Part shown: piece after piece, positions 8,156-17,195 of the stretch
Layout: each line of letters opens with the position of its first letter
Position numbering within the stretch: the stretch's first letter is position 1
Assembly: GCA_011050615.1 (NCBI GenBank)
Contig: DRFJ01000052.1
Coordinates: forward strand, 75,573-121,939
Length of the DNA stretch: 46,367 nt
Direction: 5' to 3'
Source of the DNA: Bacteroidota bacterium
Lineage (GTDB): Bacteria > Bacteroidota > Bacteroidia > Bacteroidales > VadinHA17
Position numbers and translations under genes: made by a program
The notes under the pieces: generated by a model
The model's input: the letters and a program-made list of their open reading frames with translations, nothing else
What the model was told of the DNA's origin: nothing
Databases searched by the model: none

Positions 8156-8929
8156 TTAAATAATTTCCTCTGATAAATTCTTTCTCAGTTCATTAAGTTT
8201 GATATTCTCACCGATCTCTCCAAATTCAGCCAGTGATATTTTCCCTCGCTCTTCCGACACAACAATAACAATACAATCTGTAAGCTCGCTTATTCCTATG
8301 GCTGCCCTGTGTCGCATACCAAAACGCGGGGGCAGGTTAGGATTATCGGTGGCAGGCAAAGGGCATCTGGCGGCATATATTTTCCCCGATTCAATAAGTA
8401 CTGCGCCATCATGAAGAGGACTGTCCTTAAAAAAAATATTTTTCAGCAATTCAGCACTCACTCTTGCATTGATAATTTCGCCACCCTCAGAATACATTTC
8501 CAGTGAACTTCGCCTGGCAATAACTATCAGTGCTCCATAGCCTGAATCCACAAGCCATTCAACCGCTCTGACAATCTCTTCTATGTCTGTCTGTTTTTGC
8601 CTTGAAGCCACTGAACCACCACTGAAAAAGCGCTCGATAGAATAATTCCCCCCACCCATGTAACGGCTTCCTATCAGAAGCAGGAAGCGTCGTATCTCCT
8701 GTTGGAAAACTATAATAAGCACAATCACACCTCCTCCAAACACAGCAGTCATTATGGAACTGATTAATTCCATCTGCAATAACTCTACTACTTTCCAGAA
8801 CAGGTAGACAACAAAAATCCCCATGAAAATGGTTATAGCTGCTGTACCTCTTATTAAACGGTAGAGCTGATAGAGTATGAAAGCCACAAGGATAATATCA
8901 ATTATATCTAGAATGGAAATAGGTGGCAT
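8156..8929 (-). CDS. cdaA: Diadenylate cyclase CdaA (c-di-AMP synthase)
   Basis: The protein of 257 residues has three N-terminal membrane segments (about residues 6-24, 31-50 and 56-76), a short linker and a DAC domain with the catalytic D174-G-A176 and R206-H-R208 motifs. This is the CdaA/DacA (YbbP) class, which makes c-di-AMP from two ATP at the membrane. Length and order match the family. It follows folP by 52 bases, and a TACATTTG box upstream suggests its own promoter as well. The folP-cdaA order recalls Firmicutes and Bacteroidota neighbourhoods where cdaA lies near cell-wall or folate genes, but the usual cdaR and glmM partners are absent here. c-di-AMP commonly controls potassium and osmotic balance; the receptors are not in view. 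Confidence 0.95.
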   Translation of the reverse strand: MPPISILDIIDIILVAFILYQLYRLIRGTAAITIFMGIFVVYLFWKVVELLQMELISSIMTAVFGGGVIVLIIVFQQEIRRFLLLIGSRYMGGGNYSIERFFSGGSVASRQKQTDIEEIVRAVEWLVDSGYGALIVIARRSSLEMYSEGGEIINARVSAELLKNIFFKDSPLHDGAVLIESGKIYAARCPLPATDNPNLPPRFGMRHRAAIGISELTDCIVIVVSEERGKISLAEFGEIGENIKLNELRKNLSEEII

Positions 8930-8952
8930 ATCTTAATTTTGATTCTTTCAGA

Positions 8953-8960
8953 CAAATGTA
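8953..8960 (-). promoter_or_regulatory. -7 box upstream of cdaA
   Basis: The minus strand reads TACATTTG (consensus TAnnTTTG), 24 bases before the cdaA ATG and inside the folP-cdaA gap. No clear -33 element was seen. Confidence 0.4.
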
Positions 8961-8981
8961 AAAAATATAAGTGAAATAAAT

Positions 8982-9812
8982 TCAGCCTTCCCTTAAACGC
9001 TTTACCAGTTTTATGGCCTGAACTGCCTCAGCTACATCATGAACCCTTAATATTGCAACCCCCTTCATCAGGGCAACCGTATTCAGAACAACAGTGCCGT
9101 TGAGGCTTTCCGAGGGACTGATTTCAAGCGTCTTCCATATCATTGATTTCCTTGATAGTCCTGCAAGTACAGGCAGGCCAAGAACAGAAAAGCGCTCAAG
9201 CTTGTTCAGAAGAATAAAATTATGTTTAACAGTCTTACCGAAACCAAAACCGGGATCAATAATAATATCCTTTATTCCCCTGATTACCAATGCATGTTTT
9301 TTTTCAGAGAACCATTTCAGTATTTCCGCCATCAAATCATCATATACGGGATTGACATGCATGTTTTGAGGAGTACCCTTCATGTGCATCAGGATATAGG
9401 GAACCTTATGCTTTTCAATGACATCAAACATTTTATTATCCAGGTTTCCGCCTGAGATATCATTTATAATATCCACCCCAAAATGCTCAATACCTATTTC
9501 TGCAATGGATGATCTGAAAGTATCGAGCGAGAGTATTGCCGAGGGGAATTCCTTGCGCAGTAGCTTAAGAGCACGGCTAATTCTCTCAATCTCTTCTTTT
9601 TCTGTTGTGTCCTCCGCACCGGGACGTGAAGAATAGCCTCCGATATCAAGCATATCAGCTCCCGATTCAAGCATTTTCGAAGCCCTGCCCAATATTTCCT
9701 TTTCACTGTTCACCCTGCTGCCATCGTAGAAGGAGTCAGGTGTGATATTGAGTACACCCATTACTCTTGGTACCGAAAGATCGAACAGGGAACCCCTGAT
9801 ATTAATATTCAT
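8982..9812 (-). CDS. folP: Dihydropteroate synthase
   Basis: FolP joins 6-hydroxymethyl-dihydropterin diphosphate to para-aminobenzoate in folate synthesis and is the sulfonamide target. The 276-residue sequence has all the usual TIM-barrel signatures in order: G-V-L-N-I-T-P-D-S-F near residue 19, D-I-G-G-Y-S-S-R-P-G-A, S-L-D-T-F, I-N-D-I-S-G-G, M-H-M-K-G-T-P, I-D-P-G-F-G-F-G-K, G-L-S-R-K-S and R-V-H-D near the C-terminus. The start at 9812 fits the family. It heads the minus-strand run folP-cdaA-sulfatase and is divergent from tmk, with a CAAAAATA (TATTTTTG on its strand) box upstream. Confidence 0.97.
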   Translation of the reverse strand: MNINIRGSLFDLSVPRVMGVLNITPDSFYDGSRVNSEKEILGRASKMLESGADMLDIGGYSSRPGAEDTTEKEEIERISRALKLLRKEFPSAILSLDTFRSSIAEIGIEHFGVDIINDISGGNLDNKMFDVIEKHKVPYILMHMKGTPQNMHVNPVYDDLMAEILKWFSEKKHALVIRGIKDIIIDPGFGFGKTVKHNFILLNKLERFSVLGLPVLAGLSRKSMIWKTLEISPSESLNGTVVLNTVALMKGVAILRVHDVAEAVQAIKLVKRLREG

Positions 9813-9845
9813 ACTTCATATTATGACCGATCAACAACACAGAGA

Positions 9846-9853
9846 CAAAAATA
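9846..9853 (-). promoter_or_regulatory. -7 box for folP
   Basis: The minus strand reads TATTTTTG, a TAnnTTTG match 33 bases before the folP start. It shares the 193-base divergent region with the tmk promoter. Nothing else in this gap was recognised apart from a pair of 7-base inverted arms (TAACAGT at 9852, ACTGTTA at 9921), which I regard as chance. Confidence 0.5.
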
Positions 9854-9969
9854 ACAGTTAGATCCTAAATTTGCACCCTCAAAACACATAAAGTTCCCGG
9901 GGGTTAATATCTCTTTCGTTACTGTTAGTTCTTTTAGTTTGTTTGTCAGGCTAAATATTCATTACTTGT

Positions 9970-9977
9970 TATATTTG
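9970..9977 (+). promoter_or_regulatory. -7 box for the tmk operon
   Basis: TATATTTG matches TAnnTTTG, 28 bases before the ATG of tmk. A TTTG at 9942-9945 could be the -33 element, with a slightly long 24-base spacer. Confidence 0.55.
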
Positions 9978-10005
9978 TAGCTGTTCCAATTATTAAGGCA
10001 GCGTG

Positions 10006-10695
10006 ATGAAACTGATAGTAATAGAAGGTCTTGACGGTTCCGGCAAGTCCACCCAGATACAAAAACTGAGGGATTATTTCACTGGCAGAGGTCTGGTACA
10101 TGAATTCATACACTTCCCCAGGACCGGGGCTCCTTATTTTGGCGAGCTTATATCACGCTTTCTCAGGGGTGAATACGGCCAGGTCAATGAAGTCGATCCC
10201 TATCTTGTTGCAATGCTTTACGCGGGAGACAGGAAAGACGTATCAGATAATATTTATTCATGGCTCAGGGAAGGGAAATTTGTGCTTCTCGACCGTTATG
10301 TCTATTCAAACATTGCCTATCAGTGTGCAAAAGTTACAAACAAACAAGAGAGGGAAACACTGAAGAAATGGATTTTAAACCTTGAATTCAGGCATTTCGG
10401 AATTCCTGTACCTGCCATTAACATCTTCCTCGATGTGCCGTTTGAGTTTACTGAGAATAAACTAAGGGAAGACAGGTCAGGCCTTGACCGGAAATACCTC
10501 AACGGAAACAATGATATTCATGAAATCAACCTTGAGTTTCAAAAAGAGGTCAGACAGGTTTATATTGAAACCGCGGCAGGTGACAGAACCCTGGAAATTA
10601 TTAACTGCGCAAAAGGAAAAGGTGCTATACTTTCGCCGGACGAGATCTTCAGCCGGATAATAGATTTATTAAAGAAAAACGAAATAATAGGATAA
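10006..10695 (+). CDS. tmk: Thymidylate kinase
   Basis: dTMP kinase phosphorylates dTMP to dTDP for DNA synthesis. The protein of 229 residues carries a P-loop (G-L-D-G-S-G-K-S-T) at the N-terminus, the D-R-Y motif that binds the deoxyribose/phosphate end (L-L-D-R-Y-V-Y-S-N-I-A-Y-Q) in the middle, and an F-L-D-V-P segment before an Arg-containing lid region. The ATG at 10006 is preferred over the GTG immediately before it. It starts a closely packed plus-strand run: 5 bases to the DoxX-type gene, then 4-base ATGA overlaps. It is somewhat longer than typical bacterial Tmk (about 205-215 residues), with a variable C-terminal half, as in other Bacteroidota. Confidence 0.93.
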   Translation: MKLIVIEGLDGSGKSTQIQKLRDYFTGRGLVHEFIHFPRTGAPYFGELISRFLRGEYGQVNEVDPYLVAMLYAGDRKDVSDNIYSWLREGKFVLLDRYVYSNIAYQCAKVTNKQERETLKKWILNLEFRHFGIPVPAINIFLDVPFEFTENKLREDRSGLDRKYLNGNNDIHEINLEFQKEVRQVYIETAAGDRTLEIINCAKGKGAILSPDEIFSRIIDLLKKNEIIG

Positions 10696-10700
10696 TCAAT

Positions 10701-11921
10701 ATGAAAAATGTAAGCCGGTATATTGCGGGTATGGTCTTTATATTTTCAGGATTGGTAAAGGCTATTGATCCCATGGGTTCGATGTATAAATTCATTGATT
10801 ATTTTACAGCTTTTAACCTCGATGCACTGGAACCGTTGGCTTATATACTGGGTGTAATATTATGCACGGCTGAGTTTATTACCGGTTTTGCAGTCTTAAC
10901 CGGCATAAGGACCAGGCTTGCAGCATGGGGCATGTTAGTTTTTATGCTTGGCTTCACACCTCTTACCCTTTACCTGGCCATAGCCAATCCGGTTGCTGAC
11001 TGCGGGTGTTTTGGCGATGCAATTCACCTTACAAACTGGCAAACTTTTTACAAGAACATAATAATTTCCGTATTCGCGGTTATAGTCTTTGTTAACAGGA
11101 ATAATTACAAGACTGTTTCAACTCCGCTTTATGAATGGCTTGCAATAAGCATTATAACAGCTGCTTTCGTTCTTTTTACCACTTATAGTTACAGGCATCT
11201 TCCGGTAATTGATTTCAGACCATACCATACCGGCGCCAATATTCCTGAAAAGATGACTATACCCGACGGAGCCCCGATCGATGAATATGAAACAACACTT
11301 ATATATGAAAAAGACGGAAAGCAGAAAGAGTTCACTCTGGAAAACTACCCTTCCGATGACACAACATGGACCTTCGTCGACTCACGGTCCCGGCTGGTAA
11401 AAAAAGGCTATGAACCTCCAATCCATGACTTCAGCATGATCACGCCTGACGGGCAGGACCTCACGGATATAATCCTCAACGATGAGGGATTCAGCTTTTT
11501 AATGCTAAGCATCAAATTCTCTGAAGCTGATGCGGATCTAATTGACAGAGGTATTGAATCAGGTCTGGCTTGCCAGGACGCCGGCATAAGCTTTTATATA
11601 CTTACCTCTTCAACACCTTCATTTATTGATGATTACGAAGGACTGCCCAATATATTTTATGTTGATGAGACAACCATGAAAACCATTATACGCTCAAACC
11701 CGGGCTTTATGGTTATCCGTGAAGGTACCATAACAAAGAAATGGGCTGGCAGGGACCTGCCACAAAAAAATAAATTAGACGAAATAATACTGAATTCCTT
11801 CCCCGTGAAAAGTAAGAACAGGACTGTGATCCTTCTTTCCATTATGGCAGGTATTTTGCTATTTTCTTATATAACTAACTTTATATTGCGTAAACTGAAA
11901 AAAAACAAACAGATATTATGA
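10701..11921 (+). CDS. DoxX/MauE-type membrane protein with thioredoxin-like tail (BT_3928 family)
   Basis: The 406-residue protein begins with four membrane helices of the DoxX/MauE type (roughly residues 6-125), including D-C101-G-C103-F-G-D, the cysteine pair seen in MauE-like redox proteins. Another helix lies near 140-160. A periplasmic region follows whose last part (about 250-375) resembles a thioredoxin/TlpA fold with an N-P-G cis-proline-like turn but no C-x-x-C, and a final helix (about 375-395). It is the type annotated as BT_3928 family in Bacteroidota, where it also adjoins tpiA. A role in envelope thiol redox or quinone-linked oxidation is an inference. It overlaps tpiA by the ATGA arrangement, so the two are translationally coupled. 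Confidence 0.85.
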   Translation: MKNVSRYIAGMVFIFSGLVKAIDPMGSMYKFIDYFTAFNLDALEPLAYILGVILCTAEFITGFAVLTGIRTRLAAWGMLVFMLGFTPLTLYLAIANPVADCGCFGDAIHLTNWQTFYKNIIISVFAVIVFVNRNNYKTVSTPLYEWLAISIITAAFVLFTTYSYRHLPVIDFRPYHTGANIPEKMTIPDGAPIDEYETTLIYEKDGKQKEFTLENYPSDDTTWTFVDSRSRLVKKGYEPPIHDFSMITPDGQDLTDIILNDEGFSFLMLSIKFSEADADLIDRGIESGLACQDAGISFYILTSSTPSFIDDYEGLPNIFYVDETTMKTIIRSNPGFMVIREGTITKKWAGRDLPQKNKLDEIILNSFPVKSKNRTVILLSIMAGILLFSYITNFILRKLKKNKQIL

Positions 11922-12685
11922 GAAGAAAAGTTGTTGCCGGGAACTGGAAAATGAATATGAAGCATGCAGAAGGACTTTCCCTCGCACAGGCGGTGGATAA
12001 TTTCCTTCTCGGAAACGATCTGCCCGGTGTTGATGTGATACTATGCCCTCCCTATATTCACCTGGCTCATATAGCCGGATCATTAAGGGCCCCTAATATC
12101 AGCACAGGAGCACAGAACTGTTCTGATCATGACGCCGGAGCTTATACTGGTGAGATATCAGCAGGAATGATAAAATCGACAGGGGCAGAATATGTGATAA
12201 TCGGGCATAGCGAGAGACGAAGCTATTTTAATGAAAATGATGAACTTCTTAATACGAAGATTAAAATAGCCCTGAAAAATGAACTCAGGGTCATATTCTG
12301 TTGCGGCGAAGTACTAAGCGAAAGAGAGAAAGGGAAGCATTTCGAAATCGTCAAATCGCAGATTGAAAAAGCTTTAAGTGGTATCAGCAGGGAAGATCTC
12401 GCTGATATTATCATTGCCTATGAACCTGTCTGGGCAATAGGTACCGGAGTGACAGCCAGTTCCGGCCAGGCACAGGAGATGCATTCATATATAAGATCAA
12501 TTATTTATAAACTATTTGGTAAAGAAGAAGCAGAAAAAGCTCTTATCCTTTATGGTGGAAGTTGTAAACCCTCCAACTCCGCTGAACTGTTTTCGATGGA
12601 GGATGTTGACGGAGGGCTTATAGGAGGAGCTTCACTTAATGAAGATGACTTTTGTAAAATAATAGATTCATTCCCCGGGAAATGA
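11918..12685 (+). CDS. tpiA: Triosephosphate isomerase
   Basis: TpiA interconverts dihydroxyacetone phosphate and glyceraldehyde 3-phosphate. The 255-residue sequence has the complete active site: N-W-K11-M-N at the start, the electrophile H97 in I-I-G-H-S-E-R-R, the catalytic base E169 in A-Y-E-P-V-W-A-I-G-T-G (start of the mobile loop), and Y-G-G-S near residue 211 for phosphate binding. The residue after Y-G-G-S is Cys where Val is usual. Start and stop both lie in ATGA overlaps with neighbours, which ties its translation to the DoxX-type protein upstream and the giant exported protein downstream. Confidence 0.97.
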   Translation: MRRKVVAGNWKMNMKHAEGLSLAQAVDNFLLGNDLPGVDVILCPPYIHLAHIAGSLRAPNISTGAQNCSDHDAGAYTGEISAGMIKSTGAEYVIIGHSERRSYFNENDELLNTKIKIALKNELRVIFCCGEVLSEREKGKHFEIVKSQIEKALSGISREDLADIIIAYEPVWAIGTGVTASSGQAQEMHSYIRSIIYKLFGKEEAEKALILYGGSCKPSNSAELFSMEDVDGGLIGGASLNEDDFCKIIDSFPGK

Positions 12686-15600
12686 AACAGGTACTGACTA
12701 TGACTGTATTGGCCTGTTTCCTGTCATTGAATTATAATGTCAATGGTCAGGCAAGGTCATCCTTTTCCGGTGAGCAGGAAACATTCAGCAGCGAATTAGT
12801 CAGTTTCATGGGTCCTAACCTCAACGAGGATCAGACTGCCTTACTTGAAAGCCTGGTTAGTGCCTGGGACAGCACATTGATACATACTTCATCCCGTCCC
12901 CTGATCATTAAAGCCGCTATGAATATTGAAAACAAAAGGCTGAGACCCAGTCCCCACTTCATTGATTTCATAGGCACCTTAATGACTTTCATCAATTACG
13001 ACATTGACTATGCTAAATTCAATACCTGGCTGGAGGGGCTTAATAACCTGGCCATGAAACCCGATGCAAGAGTAAGTGAAATCACGGCATTCATAAGATC
13101 AGCCTCAGACCTTATACGGGACAAAATAATATACAGATCCAGCAGCCTGACATGGAAAACCACAGTTAACAGGTTCAGCTTCAGCAATGATACAGCCTTT
13201 ATAATTTCAATACCCGTGTCAGATATTATTTGCTATGCCCAGCGTGACAGCACTGTCATTCATAATACACAGGGATCATATAGCCCCACCTCAGGGAAAT
13301 GGTCGGGAAAAGGAGGGATGATCACCTGGGCTAAGGCAGGGTACCCCGAAAATGAAGTATATGCCATAGCAGAATCCTATTCCATTGACCTTGGCAAATC
13401 ATCCTTCGAAATAGATTCAGTACTGTTTACAAACACAAGCTACTTCGATGAACCTGTTTACGGAAAGCTGAGCGACAGGGCAATAAATATAAGTAAAACT
13501 GAAAATGCATCCTACCCAAAATTTGAAACCTACCAGAAAACCTTCTTTCTCGATGACATTTATGAAAATATTGACTTTACGGGTGGGCTGGCCTTCGAGG
13601 GGGCTGTGGTAATAGGTAAAGGAGAATCTTACACACCTGCAGTAATAAAGATATACAGAAAAGATACACTGGTTGTTAAGGCAGCCTCAAACAACTTCAT
13701 CTTTAACAGGAAAAATATCCAGACACAGAGCACAGCTTTCACTTTGTACCTGGGGAATGATTCAATCTTTCATTCCGATATAGCTTTTAGCTATAACGTT
13801 TCCGGGAAGGAACTCAATACCTACAAGTCAAGGTTTCCCACTTCAGAAAGTCCATACTTCAATTCATATCACAAAATGGATATGTATTTCGATTACCTGA
13901 GCTGGAAGATGGACGAATCGCTTATTACACTCTCAAGGGCAAGGGGAGCAAGTATAGGCCAGGCCTACTTTGAATCAAGCTCATATTTCAGCGAAAATGA
14001 ATTTCTCAGCCTTATGGGTATCGACGACTACCACCCACTCTTCAGGCTTAAGTCTTTTTCTGAATGGTATTATAATGAAACTTTCCCCGTGGGACAACTT
14101 GCAAGATGGATGAACCAGCCCTATGAAGTCGTAATGGCCCTGTGTATCGACCTGGCAAACAAAGGCTTCCTTTTCTTTGACAGGCTAAATAATGAGGTAA
14201 CTATAAAACAAAAACTTTATGATTACATAAACGCCTTCGGGAAAAAACAGGATTATGATGTAATAAGTATCTTCAGTGAAACAAGAAATCCTCTTGACAA
14301 TGCCACTCTGGACCTGCAAAATTATCAAATGAACATTGAAGGGATACCCAGGATCTTCCTCAGCGATTCACAAAATGTTCGTATTTATCCTTACGACAGA
14401 AGCATAATACTTGAAAAAAACAGGTCATTTGAATTTGATGGTGTCGTCCAGGCAGGCATGATTACCGTATTCGGCAACGATTTTAAATTCAGCTATGACA
14501 CATTCAAGATCAGGTTTAACAAAGTTGATTCCATCATGCTGTCAATTGAAACCGGAGAGTTTAATGAGGAGGGAAGAGCGCTGGCAAGGAAGGTTGAGGA
14601 TCTTATTCAGATGACAAGGGCCGAACTGCTTATAGACGATCCTCAAAATAAATCCGGGCTGGCCGGCTTGAAACAGTATCCCATATTCAACTCGCACAGA
14701 GAATCTTATGTGTTTTACGACAGGATACCGGGGCTCGAAGGAATATATCCCCAGTCTGATTACTTCTTCAGGCTTGAACCTTTCACCTTTGAAAATACAG
14801 ACAGGCTGAGACCATCTGACCTTGAACTGCAAGGCACCTTCCATGGCGGAAAGATTATTGACACATTAAAGCAGACACTAACCCTCCAACACGATAATTC
14901 CCTGGGCTTCAGCTATAATATACCTGAAGAAGGAATGGATGTATACGGCGGAAAAGGAAGGATCCATAAGCGGATAGAAATGAGCAACCAGGGAATGAAA
15001 GTAAATGGCAGCCTGAATTATCTGACAGCCTACCTGGAATCGGAAGAATTTTGCTTCTTCCCCGATTCGGTCCTTGCCACTGCAAAAAAAATGACCATCA
15101 CTTCTAATACTGTCTTCCCTCAAGTGAATGCCGGGCCTGCCGACATTAAATGGTATCCTGATAATGATGAATTTTATTTTCTACCTGCCGCCAACTCTAA
15201 TTTCAGTATGTTTGATAACGGCACCACCCTGAAAGGAAAACTCCTTCTTAAAAGTAACGGGCTGTCAGGTGAGGGAGAAATAAATCTTAAAGACTCCTAT
15301 CTCAGGGGATCTGAATACTCATTTAGCCCTTTGTCTATTTATACCGATTCAGCAAGCTATTACCTTAAATCACTTTCCGAATCAGGATTTGCTTTTATAG
15401 CTGATGATGCCAGGGTGTCAATCAATTTTGAAACAAATAAATCGGCATTCAGCCTTAACAGCGATTCTTCCATGGTTAAATTCCCTGAAGTGAATTATAT
15501 AAGTACTATGACAGATTTCGAGTACGACATGCAGGAAAGAGTCCTGACGATGTCCCAGAAAAATAAGGATGGTAAAGAATTAATGAAAGCCGATGAATTA

Positions 15601-17190
15601 CTGAGGCAAAATCCTGATGCCCTTGAAAAACCGACTTTTTTCAGTACAAACATGCTTAATGACACAATCAGTTTCAGCGCCAGTACCGGGAAATACATGC
15701 TGGACGAAGAAAAAATAATTGCAGAGAATATCAATTATATTCCAGTGGCCGATGCCCTCATACAACCCGAGAATGGAACACTGGCCATTGGCAGGGGAGC
15801 CAGAACCGATCCCATAGAGAATGCTCTCATTGCTATTAACAACAGGCATTTGATTCATGATGCAAATGTTAATATAATAAGTAGCACCAGATATAGTGCA
15901 AGTGGCCTGTATGATTATATTGATGAGTCGGGAAGCGTGCAAAGCATAAGCTTTGATGAAATAACCGTTGACTCACTGAGGTCCGAAGGCAAGGGACATA
16001 TTCCTGCATTCGAAAATTTTATGCTTAGTCCCTGGTTTACCTTCCAGGGAGACGTAAGTTTTACCGGTGATAAGGATCATCTTTATTTCCTTGGAAGTGC
16101 CGGCATAGTGCACAACTGCGATAATATCGGGTCTTCGCCCATGAAGTTTGAAAGTGAGATAAATCCCGATATGGTAATGATACCGGTGAGTGACAAGCCC
16201 CGGGGCCTTAACGGAAGCCTTATAACCGTGGGATCATATATAACAATAGATTCAACCCATATTTATTCTTCCTTCCTGTCTCCCGGCAAATCGTGGAGCG
16301 ACACCCCCCTGGTAAAAGCAATGGGCCATATAGTCTACGATAAAGAGGAAGGAAAGTATAAAGTGGGACAAAAGGAAAAACTGGCCAATCCTGCCCTTGC
16401 CGGCAGTATTATTACCTTCGACCGGAATACATGTGAAATATACAGTGAGGGTCCGGTCAACCTCGGGCTCGATTACGGACTCATGAATATTAGCAGTGCG
16501 GGAAATGTTAATCATAAAACCGATTCAGATATAGTAAGACTTGACCTTGTTGTTGCCTTCGATTTTCATTTCTCCGAACCGGCACTTAATATTATGGCTG
16601 AAGAAATAAGATTTATTCCCACCCTCAAACCCGTTGACATCAGCGGGAATAACTATAACCTTGCCATGCAAAACCTCATGGGAGAAGATGCGGCGGCAAG
16701 GCTTAAAGAGGAAATGGACCTTTTTGGCATCTCCAGATCACTGCCCGGGGATTTCCAGCCCGAACTGGTGCTCAATGACCTTAAAATGGTCTGGAACCAG
16801 GAAGCCCAGGCCTACAGGTCTGAAGGAAGGATAGGGCTGGGCTTCGTGGGAAAACAGGCTATGAACGTTTACGTGGATGGTTTTGTAGAATTGCAGAAAA
16901 GACGATCCGGCGATATACTTGATATCTACCTTAAGGTTGATGATGCCACCTGGTACTGGTTCAGCTATACAAGAGGCGTAATGATGTCATTGTCGGGAAA
17001 TAGCAGTTTTAATACTCTACTGGCAGAAGAGAAAACCGGAAACCGGCGTCATCCTGACCACTCAGTACGCACCCCCTATACTTATATGGTAGGTGTGCAG
17101 GAAAGACTTGACGATTTCCTCAGGAAAATGGAAGGGGAAAAGCAGGATGAGGGTGTTGTTGACGATCCTATCAAATACCGTGAATTATAA
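12682..17190 (+). CDS. Giant exported protein, 1502 aa, unknown function
   Basis: I do not recognise this family. Residues 1-23 are a signal peptide (cleavage near V-N-G-Q). The rest has no membrane helix and is dominated by short beta strands with many Asp, Ser, Asn and aromatic residues; recurring phrases of the type strand-turn-D-S-x-strand suggest a long stacked beta structure, as in LptA/AsmA-like periplasmic bridges, but no family signature is visible. A helical insert at about 450-515 (W-Y-Y-N-E..., then L-A-R-W-M-N-Q-P-Y-E-V-V-M-A-L) resembles a winged helix. The C-terminus is hydrophilic. It begins in a 4-base overlap with tpiA and ends 5 bases before rsmE, so it is cotranscribed with housekeeping genes. 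Composition matches the neighbours. It is likely periplasmic or attached to the outer membrane; function unknown. Confidence 0.85.
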   Translation: MKQVLTMTVLACFLSLNYNVNGQARSSFSGEQETFSSELVSFMGPNLNEDQTALLESLVSAWDSTLIHTSSRPLIIKAAMNIENKRLRPSPHFIDFIGTLMTFINYDIDYAKFNTWLEGLNNLAMKPDARVSEITAFIRSASDLIRDKIIYRSSSLTWKTTVNRFSFSNDTAFIISIPVSDIICYAQRDSTVIHNTQGSYSPTSGKWSGKGGMITWAKAGYPENEVYAIAESYSIDLGKSSFEIDSVLFTNTSYFDEPVYGKLSDRAINISKTENASYPKFETYQKTFFLDDIYENIDFTGGLAFEGAVVIGKGESYTPAVIKIYRKDTLVVKAASNNFIFNRKNIQTQSTAFTLYLGNDSIFHSDIAFSYNVSGKELNTYKSRFPTSESPYFNSYHKMDMYFDYLSWKMDESLITLSRARGASIGQAYFESSSYFSENEFLSLMGIDDYHPLFRLKSFSEWYYNETFPVGQLARWMNQPYEVVMALCIDLANKGFLFFDRLNNEVTIKQKLYDYINAFGKKQDYDVISIFSETRNPLDNATLDLQNYQMNIEGIPRIFLSDSQNVRIYPYDRSIILEKNRSFEFDGVVQAGMITVFGNDFKFSYDTFKIRFNKVDSIMLSIETGEFNEEGRALARKVEDLIQMTRAELLIDDPQNKSGLAGLKQYPIFNSHRESYVFYDRIPGLEGIYPQSDYFFRLEPFTFENTDRLRPSDLELQGTFHGGKIIDTLKQTLTLQHDNSLGFSYNIPEEGMDVYGGKGRIHKRIEMSNQGMKVNGSLNYLTAYLESEEFCFFPDSVLATAKKMTITSNTVFPQVNAGPADIKWYPDNDEFYFLPAANSNFSMFDNGTTLKGKLLLKSNGLSGEGEINLKDSYLRGSEYSFSPLSIYTDSASYYLKSLSESGFAFIADDARVSINFETNKSAFSLNSDSSMVKFPEVNYISTMTDFEYDMQERVLTMSQKNKDGKELMKADELLRQNPDALEKPTFFSTNMLNDTISFSASTGKYMLDEEKIIAENINYIPVADALIQPENGTLAIGRGARTDPIENALIAINNRHLIHDANVNIISSTRYSASGLYDYIDESGSVQSISFDEITVDSLRSEGKGHIPAFENFMLSPWFTFQGDVSFTGDKDHLYFLGSAGIVHNCDNIGSSPMKFESEINPDMVMIPVSDKPRGLNGSLITVGSYITIDSTHIYSSFLSPGKSWSDTPLVKAMGHIVYDKEEGKYKVGQKEKLANPALAGSIITFDRNTCEIYSEGPVNLGLDYGLMNISSAGNVNHKTDSDIVRLDLVVAFDFHFSEPALNIMAEEIRFIPTLKPVDISGNNYNLAMQNLMGEDAAARLKEEMDLFGISRSLPGDFQPELVLNDLKMVWNQEAQAYRSEGRIGLGFVGKQAMNVYVDGFVELQKRRSGDILDIYLKVDDATWYWFSYTRGVMMSLSGNSSFNTLLAEEKTGNRRHPDHSVRTPYTYMVGVQERLDDFLRKMEGEKQDEGVVDDPIKYREL

Positions 17191-17195
17191 AAAGA

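Noticed and set aside
9852-9927. TAACAGT and ACTGTTA inverted arms in the folP-tmk divergent region
   Set aside because: Only 7 bases, 62 bases apart, in AT-rich sequence; expected by chance.
15598-15942. 114-codon minus-strand frame inside the 1502-aa gene
   Set aside because: No promoter, no recognisable domain, and fully contained in a well-supported coding frame.
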